A stretch of 64,000 bases of DNA from SHXO01 sp964523885. Lineage in GTDB: Bacteria; Pseudomonadota; Gammaproteobacteria; Burkholderiales; SHXO01. Made by a program: the position numbers and the translations under genes. Location of the stretch: NCBI GenBank assembly GCA_964523885.1, contig CAZFYX010000069.1:1-64000 (forward strand), in the 5' to 3' direction. Under the pieces are notes generated by a model, which was given only the letters and a program-made list of their open reading frames with translations, ran no database searches and was not told the origin of the DNA. Shown in pieces: positions 16,806 to 27,815 of the stretch (positions are counted from its first letter, which is position 1; each line of letters begins with the position of its first letter).

Positions 16806-16820
16806 TGATAACTATTCTCA
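16806..16820 (-). promoter_or_regulatory. Fur box upstream of the cupredoxin-FTR1 genes
   Basis: TGATAAC-T-ATTCTCA fits the 7-1-7 Fur consensus TGATAAT-N-ATTATCA with one mismatch per half. It lies 38 bp upstream of the cupredoxin start. A TACAAT (minus strand, 16782-16787) nearby could be the -10. Iron-dependent repression of the operon is inferred. Confidence 0.7.
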
Positions 16821-16896
16821 TTTGGATGTCAATCCTGCGCTTGGACTGCCCCGTATCCGGCACTCGCACACGGGACCTTGGTTGCGGCCGTCCGTC

Positions 16897-17658
16897 ATGA
16901 AGCTCGCGACCTGGAACGTCAACTCACTCAAGGTGCGCCTGCCGCAACTGCTCGCCTGGCTCGCCCGGCGCGAGCCGGATGTGGTGTGCCTGCAGGAGAC
17001 CAAGCTCGAGGACCACAACTTTCCCGTGGCCGAGATCGAAGCGGCCGGCTACCGCCCGCTCTACTGCGGGCAGAAGACCTACAACGGCGTCGCCATCCTG
17101 TCGCGCACCGGTGCGATCGACGCAGTGAACTGCATCCCGCGCTTCGAGGACGTGCAGAAGCGGGTGCTGGCGGCCACCATCGACGGCGTGCGGGTCGTGT
17201 GCGTGTACTGCCCCAATGGCGAGAGCGTGGACTCGCCCAAGTACCAGTACAAGCTGTCGTGGTACGCCGCGCTGCGCGACTGGCTGGCCGAGGAAGTGCA
17301 GCGCCATCCGCGCCTGGCGGTGCTGGGCGACTTCAACATCGCACCGGAGGATCGCGATGTCCACGATCCCCGTCTGTGGGAGGGGAAGGTGCTGTTCAGC
17401 GAGCCCGAGCGGGCCGCGCTGGAGGCGTTGCTGAAGGTGGGACTGAAGGACAGCTTCCGGCTGTTCGAGCAGCCGGAGCGCTCATACAGCTGGTGGGATT
17501 ACCGCATGAACGCGTTCAGGCGCAACATCGGCTTGCGCATCGACCACATCCTGCTGTCCGCGCCGCTGGCGGCGCAGGCGAAGGCGAGCTTCATCGACCG
17601 CGACGTGCGCGCGCAGGAGCGGCCGTCCGATCACGCGCCGGTAGTTACCGAGATCTAG
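16897..17658 (+). CDS. xth: Exodeoxyribonuclease III
   Basis: AP endonuclease/3'-5' exonuclease of base excision repair, endonuclease/exonuclease/phosphatase fold. The 253-residue protein shows MKLATWNVNSLKVRLPQLL, the metal Glu in VCLQETKLED, KTYNGVAIL, LGDFNIAPEDRDVHDP and the catalytic C-terminal RPSDHAPVV. The ATG at 16897 gives the standard N-terminus; an upstream extension into the Fur-box region is unlikely. It is divergent from the iron operon. Confidence 0.96.
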   Translation: MKLATWNVNSLKVRLPQLLAWLARREPDVVCLQETKLEDHNFPVAEIEAAGYRPLYCGQKTYNGVAILSRTGAIDAVNCIPRFEDVQKRVLAATIDGVRVVCVYCPNGESVDSPKYQYKLSWYAALRDWLAEEVQRHPRLAVLGDFNIAPEDRDVHDPRLWEGKVLFSEPERAALEALLKVGLKDSFRLFEQPERSYSWWDYRMNAFRRNIGLRIDHILLSAPLAAQAKASFIDRDVRAQERPSDHAPVVTEI

Positions 17659-17678
17659 ATCAACTGCGTACTGCGTTC

Positions 17679-17843
17679 ACCGCAGAGGACGCAGAGGGCG
17701 CAGAGGAGCTTCGTGAAATGAGTTCTCGCCCGCATCCTCGAGCGTGAACGCGTCTCCGTCTCTCTCTGACCTTGCGGTACTGCGTGCTGCGGCCGGCGCC
17801 GAGCGGGGTGCAGGGAGCGATCTTGTCGCAGTTCCTCTGCGGT
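17679..17843. repeat. Intergenic element with terminal inverted repeats
   Basis: ACCGCAGAGGA (17679-17689) and its exact reverse complement TCCTCTGCGGT (17833-17843) bracket about 143 bp in the xth-ntrC gap. The left arm continues as 9-bp tandem units (GCAGAGGAC, GCAGAGGGC, GCAGAGGAG). No gene is seen inside. It could be a small non-autonomous repeat element or a weak bidirectional terminator. Confidence 0.45.
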
Positions 17844-17862
17844 AGACGAGGTAGAGTCTGCC

Positions 17863-19269
<1,407 letters not shown>

Positions 19270-19279
19270 GGTGTGTGCG

Positions 19280-20371
19280 TCACTGGTTTCTGCGCGCGGA
19301 GCCGCCGGGCAGGGCCGGCTCCTCGGTTGCGGGTTCGAGCGGGAGCAGGATGGTGAAGCAGGTGCGACCGGGCGCCGACTCCACCTCGATCAGGCCGCCG
19401 TGCTGGTGGATGAAGTTCTGGGCGATGGTGAGCCCCAGGCCGGTGCCGCCCTCGCGGCCCGACACCAGCGGGAAGAAGATCTTGTCGCGCAGTTCCTCGG
19501 AGATGCCGGGGCCATCGTCGATGATCTGCACCATCATGCCCAGGCGGTGCAGCTTGCGCGCGAGGGTCACCTGGCGCGCGACGCGGGTGCGGAACGTGAT
19601 CGTCCCGCGCCCCTTCATCGCCTGCGCGGCATTGCTGGCGACGTTGAGCAGCGCCTGGATGATCTGCTCCTTGTCTGCCCGCACCTGCGGCAGGCTCACG
19701 TCGTAGTCGCGCACGATCTTCAGCCCCTGGGGATACTCGGCCAGCAGCAGGCTGCGCACGCGCTCGAGCGCTTCGAGGATGTTGAGCGGCACCGGCTGCG
19801 CGCGCCGGTGCGGCGCGAGGAGGCGATCCATCAGGGACTGCAGCCGGTCCGCCTCCTTCATGATGACCTGTGTGTACTCGGTCAGCTCGGGCCGGTCCAG
19901 CTCGCGCTCGAGCAGCTGGGCGGCGCCGCGCAGCCCGCCGAGCGGGTTCTTGATCTCGTGGGCGAGGTTGCGGATCAGCGAGCGGCTGGCCTCGGTCTGG
20001 TCCTGCAGGCGCTCCTCGCGGGCGATGCGCAGCTGCTGGTGGGTTTCGGTGAACTCCAGCAGGAAGCCGTCGAACACGCCGATCTCGGCCGGGGTGACCG
20101 TGCAGCTGACTTCGAGCTTCTCGCCATACGGTGCGGTCAGGACGAGGTCGTGCTGGATGTAGCTGGCGTGGCGCTCGGCGGCATGCTCGATGGCTGCGAC
20201 CAGCTGGCAGTCGTCGAACACCTCGCCGATGCGGTGCCCGACGATGCTCCGCGCGCTGAGCTTGAGCAGGTTCTCGGCCGCGGCATTGGCATACTCGACC
20301 ACGAGGTTGCGGTCGAGGAAGATCACCGCGGTGGCCAGGGCATCCAGCCCCGGGGACGGGAAGGCCGTCAC
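19280..20371 (-). CDS. ntrB: Nitrogen regulation sensor histidine kinase NtrB
   Basis: Cytoplasmic histidine kinase/phosphatase for NtrC, controlled by PII. It has a PAS domain (about residues 8-110, LDALATAVIFLDRNLVVEYA), a dimerisation/phosphoacceptor helix with His138 in NLAHEIKNPLGGL, and an ATPase domain with N, G1 and G2 boxes (NVASNAAQAM, IDDGPGISEEL, GGTGLGLTIAQNFI). There is no membrane segment. I use the GTG at 20371 (363 residues), which matches the usual size; the frame is open upstream into the DUF4124 gene. Confidence 0.95.
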   Translation of the reverse strand: MTAFPSPGLDALATAVIFLDRNLVVEYANAAAENLLKLSARSIVGHRIGEVFDDCQLVAAIEHAAERHASYIQHDLVLTAPYGEKLEVSCTVTPAEIGVFDGFLLEFTETHQQLRIAREERLQDQTEASRSLIRNLAHEIKNPLGGLRGAAQLLERELDRPELTEYTQVIMKEADRLQSLMDRLLAPHRRAQPVPLNILEALERVRSLLLAEYPQGLKIVRDYDVSLPQVRADKEQIIQALLNVASNAAQAMKGRGTITFRTRVARQVTLARKLHRLGMMVQIIDDGPGISEELRDKIFFPLVSGREGGTGLGLTIAQNFIHQHGGLIEVESAPGRTCFTILLPLEPATEEPALPGGSARRNQ

Positions 20372-20432
20372 CGCTGGCCGCCCCCGGCCTGGTGATGCAC
20401 GGCCGGCGCGCCGAGGTGGCGCGCGTGGGAGA

Positions 20433-20903
20433 CTAGCGCAAGGTGGCCAGTTCCTGGCGCAGCGCGGCCACGTTCTTCTCGTGCTGCTCGACCGCCTCCT
20501 GGTAGGGCTTGAGCCGGTCCAGCACACGCTGGTAGTTGCGTTCGTCGCCCATGCGGGTGGCTTCCTGCTCGGCGAGATCCTTCTTCGCGGCCTCCAGCCG
20601 CTCCTCCTCGGCCTTCAGTTCGGCCTCCAGGATGCTGCGCCGGCCGGCGTCGCGCTGCTTCTGCGTCGCCTCGTCCACGCGCGGCTTGGCCGTCTCCCTG
20701 GACGTGTCTTCCTTCTGCTGCGAAGGCGGTGGGGCAGCCTGGGCGGGCGGCGGCGCCGACGGGGCGAAGCAGCTGACCTTGCGGGCGTTCTTGATCGGCA
20801 CGTTCGAATAAATGACGCGCCCCTCGGGATCCACGTACTTGCAGGTGTCGGCGCTGGCCGCGCCGGCGGCGAGCAGGAGGATCAGTGCGGCGAGCAATCT
20901 CAT
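20433..20903 (-). CDS. DUF4124 domain protein with coiled-coil tail
   Basis: 156 residues: signal peptide (MRLLAALILLLAAGAASA), a DUF4124 module (DTCKYVDPEGRVIYSNVPIK), a Pro/Ala linker, then a charged helix of about 85 residues (RSILEAELKAEEERLEAAKK, YQEAVEQHEKNVAALRQELA) typical of coiled coil. It is periplasmic or envelope-attached and the function is unknown. The ATG at 20903 is preferred over a GTG at 20924. It lies between glnA and ntrB on the same strand and may be cotranscribed with ntrBC. Confidence 0.87.
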   Translation of the reverse strand: MRLLAALILLLAAGAASADTCKYVDPEGRVIYSNVPIKNARKVSCFAPSAPPPAQAAPPPSQQKEDTSRETAKPRVDEATQKQRDAGRRSILEAELKAEEERLEAAKKDLAEQEATRMGDERNYQRVLDRLKPYQEAVEQHEKNVAALRQELATLR

Positions 20904-21068
20904 GGGCTGACTGGGCGTAGCCACGGGGGCAGGGAGGTTCGTCCCCGCAAGATGCGCACCAGTCTATGACAGCCTCGGACACCGATCAAATCGCCTTGGG
21001 AGGAATAGGGCGGACCCGGATGTTCCAGCGCGCGGCGGGTGGGAGGGGCCCGTTCGCGCGGATCGCAC

Positions 21069-21096
21069 AAAAAAGGGGCAGGCTCGCGCCCACCCC
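21069..21096 (-). terminator. Rho-independent terminator of glnA
   Basis: On the minus strand a 9-bp stem (GGGGTGGGC / GCCTGCCCC with two wobble pairs) closes a GCGA loop and is followed by six T residues. It lies about 30 bp after the glnA stop. Confidence 0.8.
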
Positions 21097-21124
21097 CCCT
21101 TGTTGCGGTTGCGACAGCCTGCGA

Positions 21125-22537
21125 TCAGAGGCTGTAGTACATCGCGTACTCGATGGGGTGGGTCGTCATCCGGAAATTGGTGACTTCCTCCATCTTCAGC
21201 TCGATGTAGGCGTCCAGCATGTCGTTGGAGAACACCCCGCCCCGGGTCAGGAACTCGCGGTCCTTGTCCAGGTAATCCAGGGCCATGTCGAGCGAGGAGC
21301 ACACGTTCGGGACCTTCTTGGCTTCTTCCGGCGGCAGGTCGTACAGGTTCTTGTCGATCGGGTCGCCCGGGTGGATCTTGTTCTGCACGCCGTCCAGGCC
21401 GGCCATCATGAGCGCGGAGAAGGCCAGGTAGGGGTTGGCAGTGGGGTCCGGGAACCGCACTTCGATGCGGCGGGCCTTGTCGCTGGCCACGTACGGGATG
21501 CGGATCGAGGCCGAGCGGTTGCGGGCCGAGTAGGCCAGATTGATCGGGGCCTCGAAGCCGGGCACCAGGCGCTTGTAGGAGTTGGTGCCGGGATTGGTGA
21601 TCGCATTCAGCGCCCGGGCGTGCTTGATGATGCCGCCGATGTAGTACAGGGCGAACTCCGACAGGCCGGCGTAGCCGTTGCCCGCGAACAGGTTCTTGCC
21701 TTCCTTCCACACCGACTGGTGGCAGTGCATGCCCGAGCCGTTGTCGCCGACGATCGGCTTCGGCATGAAGGTGGCCGTCTTGCCGTAGGAATGGGCCACG
21801 TTGTGGATCGTGTACTTCATGATCTGCATCCAGTCGGCACGCTGCACGAGCGGGGCGAACTTGGTGCCGATCTCGCACTGGCCGGGCGCCGCAACTTCGT
21901 GGTGGTGCACTTCCACCACGACGCCCTGCTCCTCGAGCGCCAGGCACATGGCCGAGCGGATGTCCTGCAGGGAATCCATCGGCGGGACCGGGAAGTAGCC
22001 GCCCTTGATCGGCGCCCGGTGGCCCTTGTTGCCGCCTTCCAGGTCGAGACCCGACGACCAGGGTGCCTCTTCCGACACGACCTTGACGAACGAGCCGGAC
22101 ATGTCGACGTTCCAGGTCACGGAGTCGAAGATGAAGAACTCGGGCTCCGGTCCCACGTAGCACACGTCGCCCAGCCCGCTGGACTTGAGGTAGGCCTCCG
22201 CGCGCTTGGCGATGGAGCGCGGGTCGCGGTCGTAGCCCTTCATGTCCGAGGGCTCGAGCACGTCACAGGTGACGATCAGGGTCGGCTCGTCGGTGAAGGG
22301 GTCCATCCGTACGGTGCCCGCGTCGGGCATGAGCAGCATGTCGGAGGCCTGGATCCCCTTCCAGCCGGCGATGGACGACCCGTCGAACGCATGCCCGTCG
22401 TCGAACTTCGACTGCGTGAACTGGTGGGCCGGCACCGACACGTGCTGCTCCTTGCCGCGCGTATCGGTGAAGCGGAGGTCGACGAACTTGACCTCATTGT
22501 CCTTGATCATCTTGAGGACGTCGGCGGGGGATGTCAT
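21125..22537 (-). CDS. glnA: Glutamine synthetase type I
   Basis: ATP-dependent ammonium assimilation into glutamine. The 470-residue product has the beta-grasp N-terminus (FDGSSIAGWKGIQASDMLLM), the metal-binding EPEFFIFD and GQCEIG, the ATP region KPIVGDNGSGMH, and the adenylylation loop KNLYDLPPEE with Tyr399, so it is of the GlnE-regulated GSI-beta type. The ATG at 22537 is preceded by AGGAGA 5 nt upstream. A sigma-54-like promoter and an NtrC-type site lie upstream and a clear terminator downstream. ntrBC follows two genes on. Confidence 0.98.
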   Translation of the reverse strand: MTSPADVLKMIKDNEVKFVDLRFTDTRGKEQHVSVPAHQFTQSKFDDGHAFDGSSIAGWKGIQASDMLLMPDAGTVRMDPFTDEPTLIVTCDVLEPSDMKGYDRDPRSIAKRAEAYLKSSGLGDVCYVGPEPEFFIFDSVTWNVDMSGSFVKVVSEEAPWSSGLDLEGGNKGHRAPIKGGYFPVPPMDSLQDIRSAMCLALEEQGVVVEVHHHEVAAPGQCEIGTKFAPLVQRADWMQIMKYTIHNVAHSYGKTATFMPKPIVGDNGSGMHCHQSVWKEGKNLFAGNGYAGLSEFALYYIGGIIKHARALNAITNPGTNSYKRLVPGFEAPINLAYSARNRSASIRIPYVASDKARRIEVRFPDPTANPYLAFSALMMAGLDGVQNKIHPGDPIDKNLYDLPPEEAKKVPNVCSSLDMALDYLDKDREFLTRGGVFSNDMLDAYIELKMEEVTNFRMTTHPIEYAMYYSL

Positions 22538-22600
22538 CAGGTTCTCCTAGGGAAAAATAATGTGTTCTTCGAGTAACGGGACTGGAAGTGGGCGCCGTTT

Positions 22601-22616
22601 CGCAGGAAGCATGCCC
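22601..22616 (-). promoter_or_regulatory. Putative sigma-54 promoter of glnA
   Basis: Minus-strand GGGCATGCTTCCTGCG aligns with the -24/-12 consensus TGGCACGNNNNTTGCA, keeping GG and GC at the required distance. The GC is about 63 nt upstream of the glnA ATG. The nearby NtrC-type site and ntrBC genes support the call. Confidence 0.6.
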
Positions 22617-22709
22617 ATCCCTCGCGCATGAAAAGACGCATCATTTCAGGGGGTTGACTTCACAGGATACAGCCGCCGCGCACCACGATGGAGCGTCTCA
22701 TATCAGTGC

Positions 22710-22724
22710 GCACCAGTATAGTGC
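22710..22724. promoter_or_regulatory. NtrC-type binding site
   Basis: GCAC-CAGTATA-GTGC fits the NtrC dyad GCAC-N7-GTGC exactly and extends to GCACCA and GTGCAT. It is about 95 bp upstream of the glnA sigma-54-like promoter and 80 bp before the divergent rhodanese gene. A second half-site-like GTGCGCAC occurs at about 22751. Confidence 0.6.
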
Positions 22725-22804
22725 ATACGCCTGGCTGGCGAACCCGAGCGGTGCGCACTAGACTGAAACCACGACGCGGCGCACATCTTAATACGGAGAC
22801 CGGC

Positions 22805-23257
22805 ATGGCGAGCATCACCCAGACCCTGGCGCGGGCGAAGGCCCGCGTGGAACCGCTTCGGTTGAGCTACCAGGGCGCGCTGCTGCCGGCGGAGGCGCAT
22901 GCATTGCTGGGGAGCGCGCCGGGCGCGAAGCTGGTGGACGTGCGCACCCGCGCCGAACTCGACTACGTTGGACGGATTCCCGGCAGTGTCGAGATCGAGT
23001 GGCAGACTTATCCGGGCGGCACGCCCAATGCGGACTTCCTGGCCCAGTTGCGCGCACAGGTCGACCCGGAGGCGCTGGTCATGTTCATCTGCCGCAGCGG
23101 CGCGCGATCGCACGCAGCCGCAACGGCGGCCAGCAGTGCCGGCTATACCCAGTGCTACAACGTGCTCGAGGGCTTCCAGGGCGACAAGGATGCGCAGGGG
23201 CACCGCGACACGGTCGGGGGCTGGCGGGCCGCCGGGCTGCCCTGGTACCAGGGCTGA
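22805..23257 (+). CDS. Rhodanese-like domain protein
   Basis: Single rhodanese domain of 150 residues. DVRTRAELDYVGRIPGSVEI gives the CH2A region and the catalytic Cys96 sits in the active loop CRSGARS. LEGFQGDKDAQGHRDTVGGW follows, and the tail WRAAGLPWYQG matches a betaproteobacterial subfamily of sulfurtransferases. It is cytoplasmic. The ATG at 22805 removes a non-conserved upstream extension. It is divergent from glnA and may share its regulatory region. Confidence 0.9.
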   Translation: MASITQTLARAKARVEPLRLSYQGALLPAEAHALLGSAPGAKLVDVRTRAELDYVGRIPGSVEIEWQTYPGGTPNADFLAQLRAQVDPEALVMFICRSGARSHAAATAASSAGYTQCYNVLEGFQGDKDAQGHRDTVGGWRAAGLPWYQG

Positions 23258-23325
23258 CGGGACTTGCCGTTGGCACCGCCGGGGTTTCGTGAGAAATTCG
23301 CGTACCCGCAGCACTGGACGCCGAC

Positions 23326-23976
23326 ATGCTCACGACCTCCGACCGCCTGTTGATCCTCGGCGTCATCGCCTATTCCGCATTCATCTTCTGGCTGCCGCTC
23401 GGGTTGCCCTATCCCACCTACAAGTGGTGGGTGTCCGAGGCCGGGCCGATCGAGATCGCGGCGCCGTTCCTGTGGCTCGCGGCGGCCGCCGTGCTGGCGG
23501 TGCGCATCCGGCCGTTCACCAGACGCACCCTGGCGTTCGTCGTCCTGTTCATCCTGTTCGCCGCGCGCGAGGATGACCTGCACAAGCGCTTCACCTCGCA
23601 GGGGATCTTCAAGCTCGACTATTACAAGCACGGAACCGATCCGGCCATGGTGCGGGTCATCGCCGGCATGATTGCGCTGTTCTTCATCGGCCTGTGCGTC
23701 TACGCGCTGATCGTCGTGTCCATCCGCTTCCTCCTGCGCGAGGGCGGATTGAGGTCGCGCAGCGGCAAGTGGCTGGCAGTCGCCTGGGCGATGCTGATCG
23801 CCACCAAGATCGTCGACCGCTCGAAGGCCGTGCTCGGCCAGATTTTCGGCATCACCTATCCGCCCGAGATCGACTGGATGGTGCCCTCGTTCGAGGAGGG
23901 TTACGAATCCCTCGCCCCCGTCCTCTTCATGGCGTCGGCCTGGATCAGCCAGGCGGAGCGGAAGTACCTGTCGTGA
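23326..23976 (+). CDS. Hypothetical inner-membrane protein
   Basis: 216 residues with four or five membrane segments: LLILGVIAYSAFIFWLPLGL, IEIAAPFLWLAAAAVLAV, LAFVVLFILFAA, VIAGMIALFFIGLCVYALIV and a weaker WLAVAWAMLIAT. A conserved-looking loop AAREDDLHKRFTSQGIF and a C-terminal SFEEGYESLAPVLFM carry charged residues that could form an active site near the membrane. I do not recognise the family. The gene stands alone between a rhodanese gene and the convergent uppP; no partner is obvious. Confidence 0.75.
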   Translation: MLTTSDRLLILGVIAYSAFIFWLPLGLPYPTYKWWVSEAGPIEIAAPFLWLAAAAVLAVRIRPFTRRTLAFVVLFILFAAREDDLHKRFTSQGIFKLDYYKHGTDPAMVRVIAGMIALFFIGLCVYALIVVSIRFLLREGGLRSRSGKWLAVAWAMLIATKIVDRSKAVLGQIFGITYPPEIDWMVPSFEEGYESLAPVLFMASAWISQAERKYLS

Positions 23977-23995
23977 CGCCCGGGCGGCGTTCCGG

Positions 23996-24823
23996 CTAGA
24001 GTCCGGCGCCCCAGTCCACCAGGCCGGTGTAGGCGGTCACCAGCACCAGCAGGCCGAAGGCGATCCGGTACCACGCGAACGCGGTGAAGTCGTGGGTGCT
24101 GATGAACCTCAGCAGCGCGCGCACCGCGAAGAGCGCGCTCACGAAGGCCGCGACCAGGCCCACCAGCAGCATGTCGAGGTCGCCGGCGCGGAACAGCGCG
24201 CGGTACTTGATCAGCTCGTAGGCTCCGGCCACGATCAGCGTGGGCATCGCCAGGAAGAACGAGAACTCGGTCGCGGCCTTGCGCGACAGGCCGAACAGCA
24301 GGCCGCCGATGATCGTCGCGCCCGCCCGCGAGGTCCCGGGAATGAGCGCGAAGGCCTGCGCCACGCCCAGCTTCAGCCCGTCCACCCAGGTCATCTCCTC
24401 GACCCGCTCCACCCGGATGGTGTGCCGGCGCCGCTCGGCCCACAGGATGATGAAGCCGCCGGCGATGAACGCCAGCGCCACGGGCACCGGATGGAAGAGG
24501 GTCGCCTTGATCCGTTCGCCGAACAGCAGGCCCAGGCAGGCCAGCGGCAGGAAGGCGATCGCGAGGTTGAGGACGAAGCGGCGCGCCTGCGGCTTCGTGC
24601 CCAGGTCACGCGCGGTATCGAGCAGCCGCTGGCGGTATTCCCAGACCACCGCCAGGATGGCGCCGGTCTGGATGACGATCGAGAACACCTCGGCCCGCTC
24701 GCCGGTGAACCCGAGCAGCTGCCCGGCGAGGATGAGATGCCCGGTGCTGGAGATGGGGAGGAACTCGGTGACGCCTTCGACGACCCCCAGGATGAGGGCC
24801 TTGACCAGCAGTGGCAGATCCAT
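23996..24823 (-). CDS. uppP: Undecaprenyl-diphosphate phosphatase UppP/BacA
   Basis: Integral membrane phosphatase that recycles undecaprenyl pyrophosphate, the lipid carrier for peptidoglycan and O-antigen. The 275-residue protein has the family motifs EGVTEFLPISSTGHLILAGQ near the N-terminus and LIPGTSRAGATIIGG (the PGxSRSG-type active-site motif). About eight membrane segments are visible. Its length is normal. It lies about 100 bp upstream of the thiC 3' end on the same strand and 6.7 kb from the glycan locus whose products need this carrier. Confidence 0.96.
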   Translation of the reverse strand: MDLPLLVKALILGVVEGVTEFLPISSTGHLILAGQLLGFTGERAEVFSIVIQTGAILAVVWEYRQRLLDTARDLGTKPQARRFVLNLAIAFLPLACLGLLFGERIKATLFHPVPVALAFIAGGFIILWAERRRHTIRVERVEEMTWVDGLKLGVAQAFALIPGTSRAGATIIGGLLFGLSRKAATEFSFFLAMPTLIVAGAYELIKYRALFRAGDLDMLLVGLVAAFVSALFAVRALLRFISTHDFTAFAWYRIAFGLLVLVTAYTGLVDWGAGL

Positions 24824-24926
24824 GCGGAAGTTCTGACGGTGCGCCCCGGTGACGAGGCGTCGGAATCGGGACGCGGGGGCAGAGGCCGGCCCCCGCGTGC
24901 ACGGATCGTGCCGGGTCGCGCGCGAC

Positions 24927-26798
<1,872 letters not shown>

Positions 26799-26803
26799 GG
26801 AGT

Positions 26804-26838
26804 GCTCCTTCGGAACGGCCTGCCGGCCGTGAAGGAGC
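26804..26838 (-). promoter_or_regulatory. Shine-Dalgarno-sequestering hairpin of the thiC riboswitch
   Basis: On the minus strand GCTCCTTC pairs perfectly with GAAGGAGC, which contains the thiC Shine-Dalgarno, and an inner ACGGCC-GGCA-GGCCGT hairpin stacks inside. This is a good off-state expression platform acting on translation. No T-run follows, so transcription termination is less likely. Confidence 0.7.
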
Positions 26839-26847
26839 GCAGTCTGA

Positions 26848-26932
26848 ACGCTTCCCTCCGGCGGCATGATCCGCGTCAGGTTCAAAGGGTATTTCTCACC
26901 GGCCTGTCTCGAAAATGGACCGGACCCCTACG
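26848..26932 (-). promoter_or_regulatory. TPP riboswitch (THI element) upstream of thiC
   Basis: The minus strand shows the conserved thi-box series: GTAGGGGTCCGG at the start, GGTGAGAAATACCCTTTGAA, CCTGACGCGGATCATGCC and CGGAGGGAAGC. These are the P1/P2, J-region and P4/P5 landmarks of the TPP aptamer. It sits 50 nt before thiC, with the Shine-Dalgarno hairpin between. Confidence 0.92.
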
Positions 26933-27039
26933 TTTGAATTCAAGCATATAGATTTATGTGATAATTGCAACCGCGCCGCGGGCCCGGCTATCGGGCAGCA
27001 GGACGGGAACGCCGGCCGGTGGCCGGCGCAGGGAGCACG

Positions 27040-27693
27040 ATGGACATCGAGCGCGCACGCTTCAACATGATCGAGAGCCAGATCCGCACCTGGGAGGTGC
27101 TGGATCAACGGGTCCTCGATCTGCTTTCCACCGTCAAGCGCGAGCAGTTCGTGCCGGAGAAGTACCGGCCGCTCGCCTTCGTCGACATGGAGATCCCGCT
27201 GGGCCACGGCGAGGTCATGCTCGCGCCCAAGCTCGAAGCCCGGATGCTGCAGGAACTGACCCTGCGTCCCGGCGACCGCGTGCTCGAGGTCGGCACCGGC
27301 AGCGGCTACATGACCGCACTCATGGCAAGTCTGGCCGGGCACGTCTACAGCGTGGAGCTCCATCCGGAGCTGTCTGCCGCCGCCGCGGCTGCGCTGCACC
27401 GTGCGGGCATCGAGAACGTGACCCTCGAGGTGGCCAATGGCGCCCAGGGCTGGTCGCGGCACGCGCCCTATGACGTCATCCTGCTGACCGGCTCGGTGCC
27501 GGTGCTGCCCGCGCCGCTCAAGGCCCAGCTGCGGCCCGGGGGACGTCTCCTGGCCGTGGTCGGCGACCCGCCGGCGATGACCGCCACGCTGGTCACCTGC
27601 ATGGCCGAGGGCGCGTACAACGAAACGGGGCTGTTCGAGACCTGCATCCGGCCCCTCCAGCATGCGGTGCAACCGGAGCGATTCGTGTTCTGA
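27040..27693 (+). CDS. Protein-L-isoaspartate O-methyltransferase family protein
   Basis: SAM-dependent methyltransferase of 217 residues. The SAM loop is VGTGSGYMTAL (residues 84-94), preceded by the PIMT-like IPLGHGEVMLAPKLEARMLQ (in canonical PIMT the catalytic Ser/Thr motif is GQTISQPYIVA-like; here it is GHGEVMLAP, so repair activity is uncertain). The N-terminus NMIESQIRTWEVLDQRVLD is typical of the betaproteobacterial branch located before tolC. The ATG at 27040 has GGGAG 4 nt upstream. The branch may act on ubiquinone or other substrates; I can only say the methyltransferase fold is sure. Confidence 0.88.
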   Translation: MDIERARFNMIESQIRTWEVLDQRVLDLLSTVKREQFVPEKYRPLAFVDMEIPLGHGEVMLAPKLEARMLQELTLRPGDRVLEVGTGSGYMTALMASLAGHVYSVELHPELSAAAAAALHRAGIENVTLEVANGAQGWSRHAPYDVILLTGSVPVLPAPLKAQLRPGGRLLAVVGDPPAMTATLVTCMAEGAYNETGLFETCIRPLQHAVQPERFVF

Positions 27694-27718
27694 GCGAACG
27701 GCCGTCAACTGGCCCGGT

Positions 27719-27764
27719 GTTTGCTCGGACTGGCGGCTCGGCCGCCAGCGAGGCCGTGGCAAAC
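27719..27764 (+). promoter_or_regulatory. Stable stem-loop upstream of tolC
   Basis: CTGGCGGC-TCG-GCCGCCAG (27730-27748) is a perfect 8-bp hairpin. It is extended by CTCG/CGAG around it and then by GTTTGC/GCAAAC as an outer stem (27719-27724 with 27759-27764). No T-run follows. It could be a leader structure, or separate the methyltransferase and tolC messages. Confidence 0.45.
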
Positions 27765-27815
27765 GGCTCACGATCCGCCCAACACAGCAATGAACGATCG
27801 AAGAATGGGGAAAAC

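Noticed and set aside
16822..16896. Upstream extension of xth
   Set aside because: Extends back to the edge of the Fur box and adds residues not seen in exonuclease III; the ATG at 16897 fits the family.
20966..22576. 536-codon plus-strand frame
   Set aside because: Antisense to glnA and its terminator; the minus strand has all glutamine synthetase motifs.
26799..26885. Longer thiC start at 26885
   Set aside because: It would translate the TPP riboswitch. The ATG at 26798 has a good Shine-Dalgarno and the usual N-terminus.
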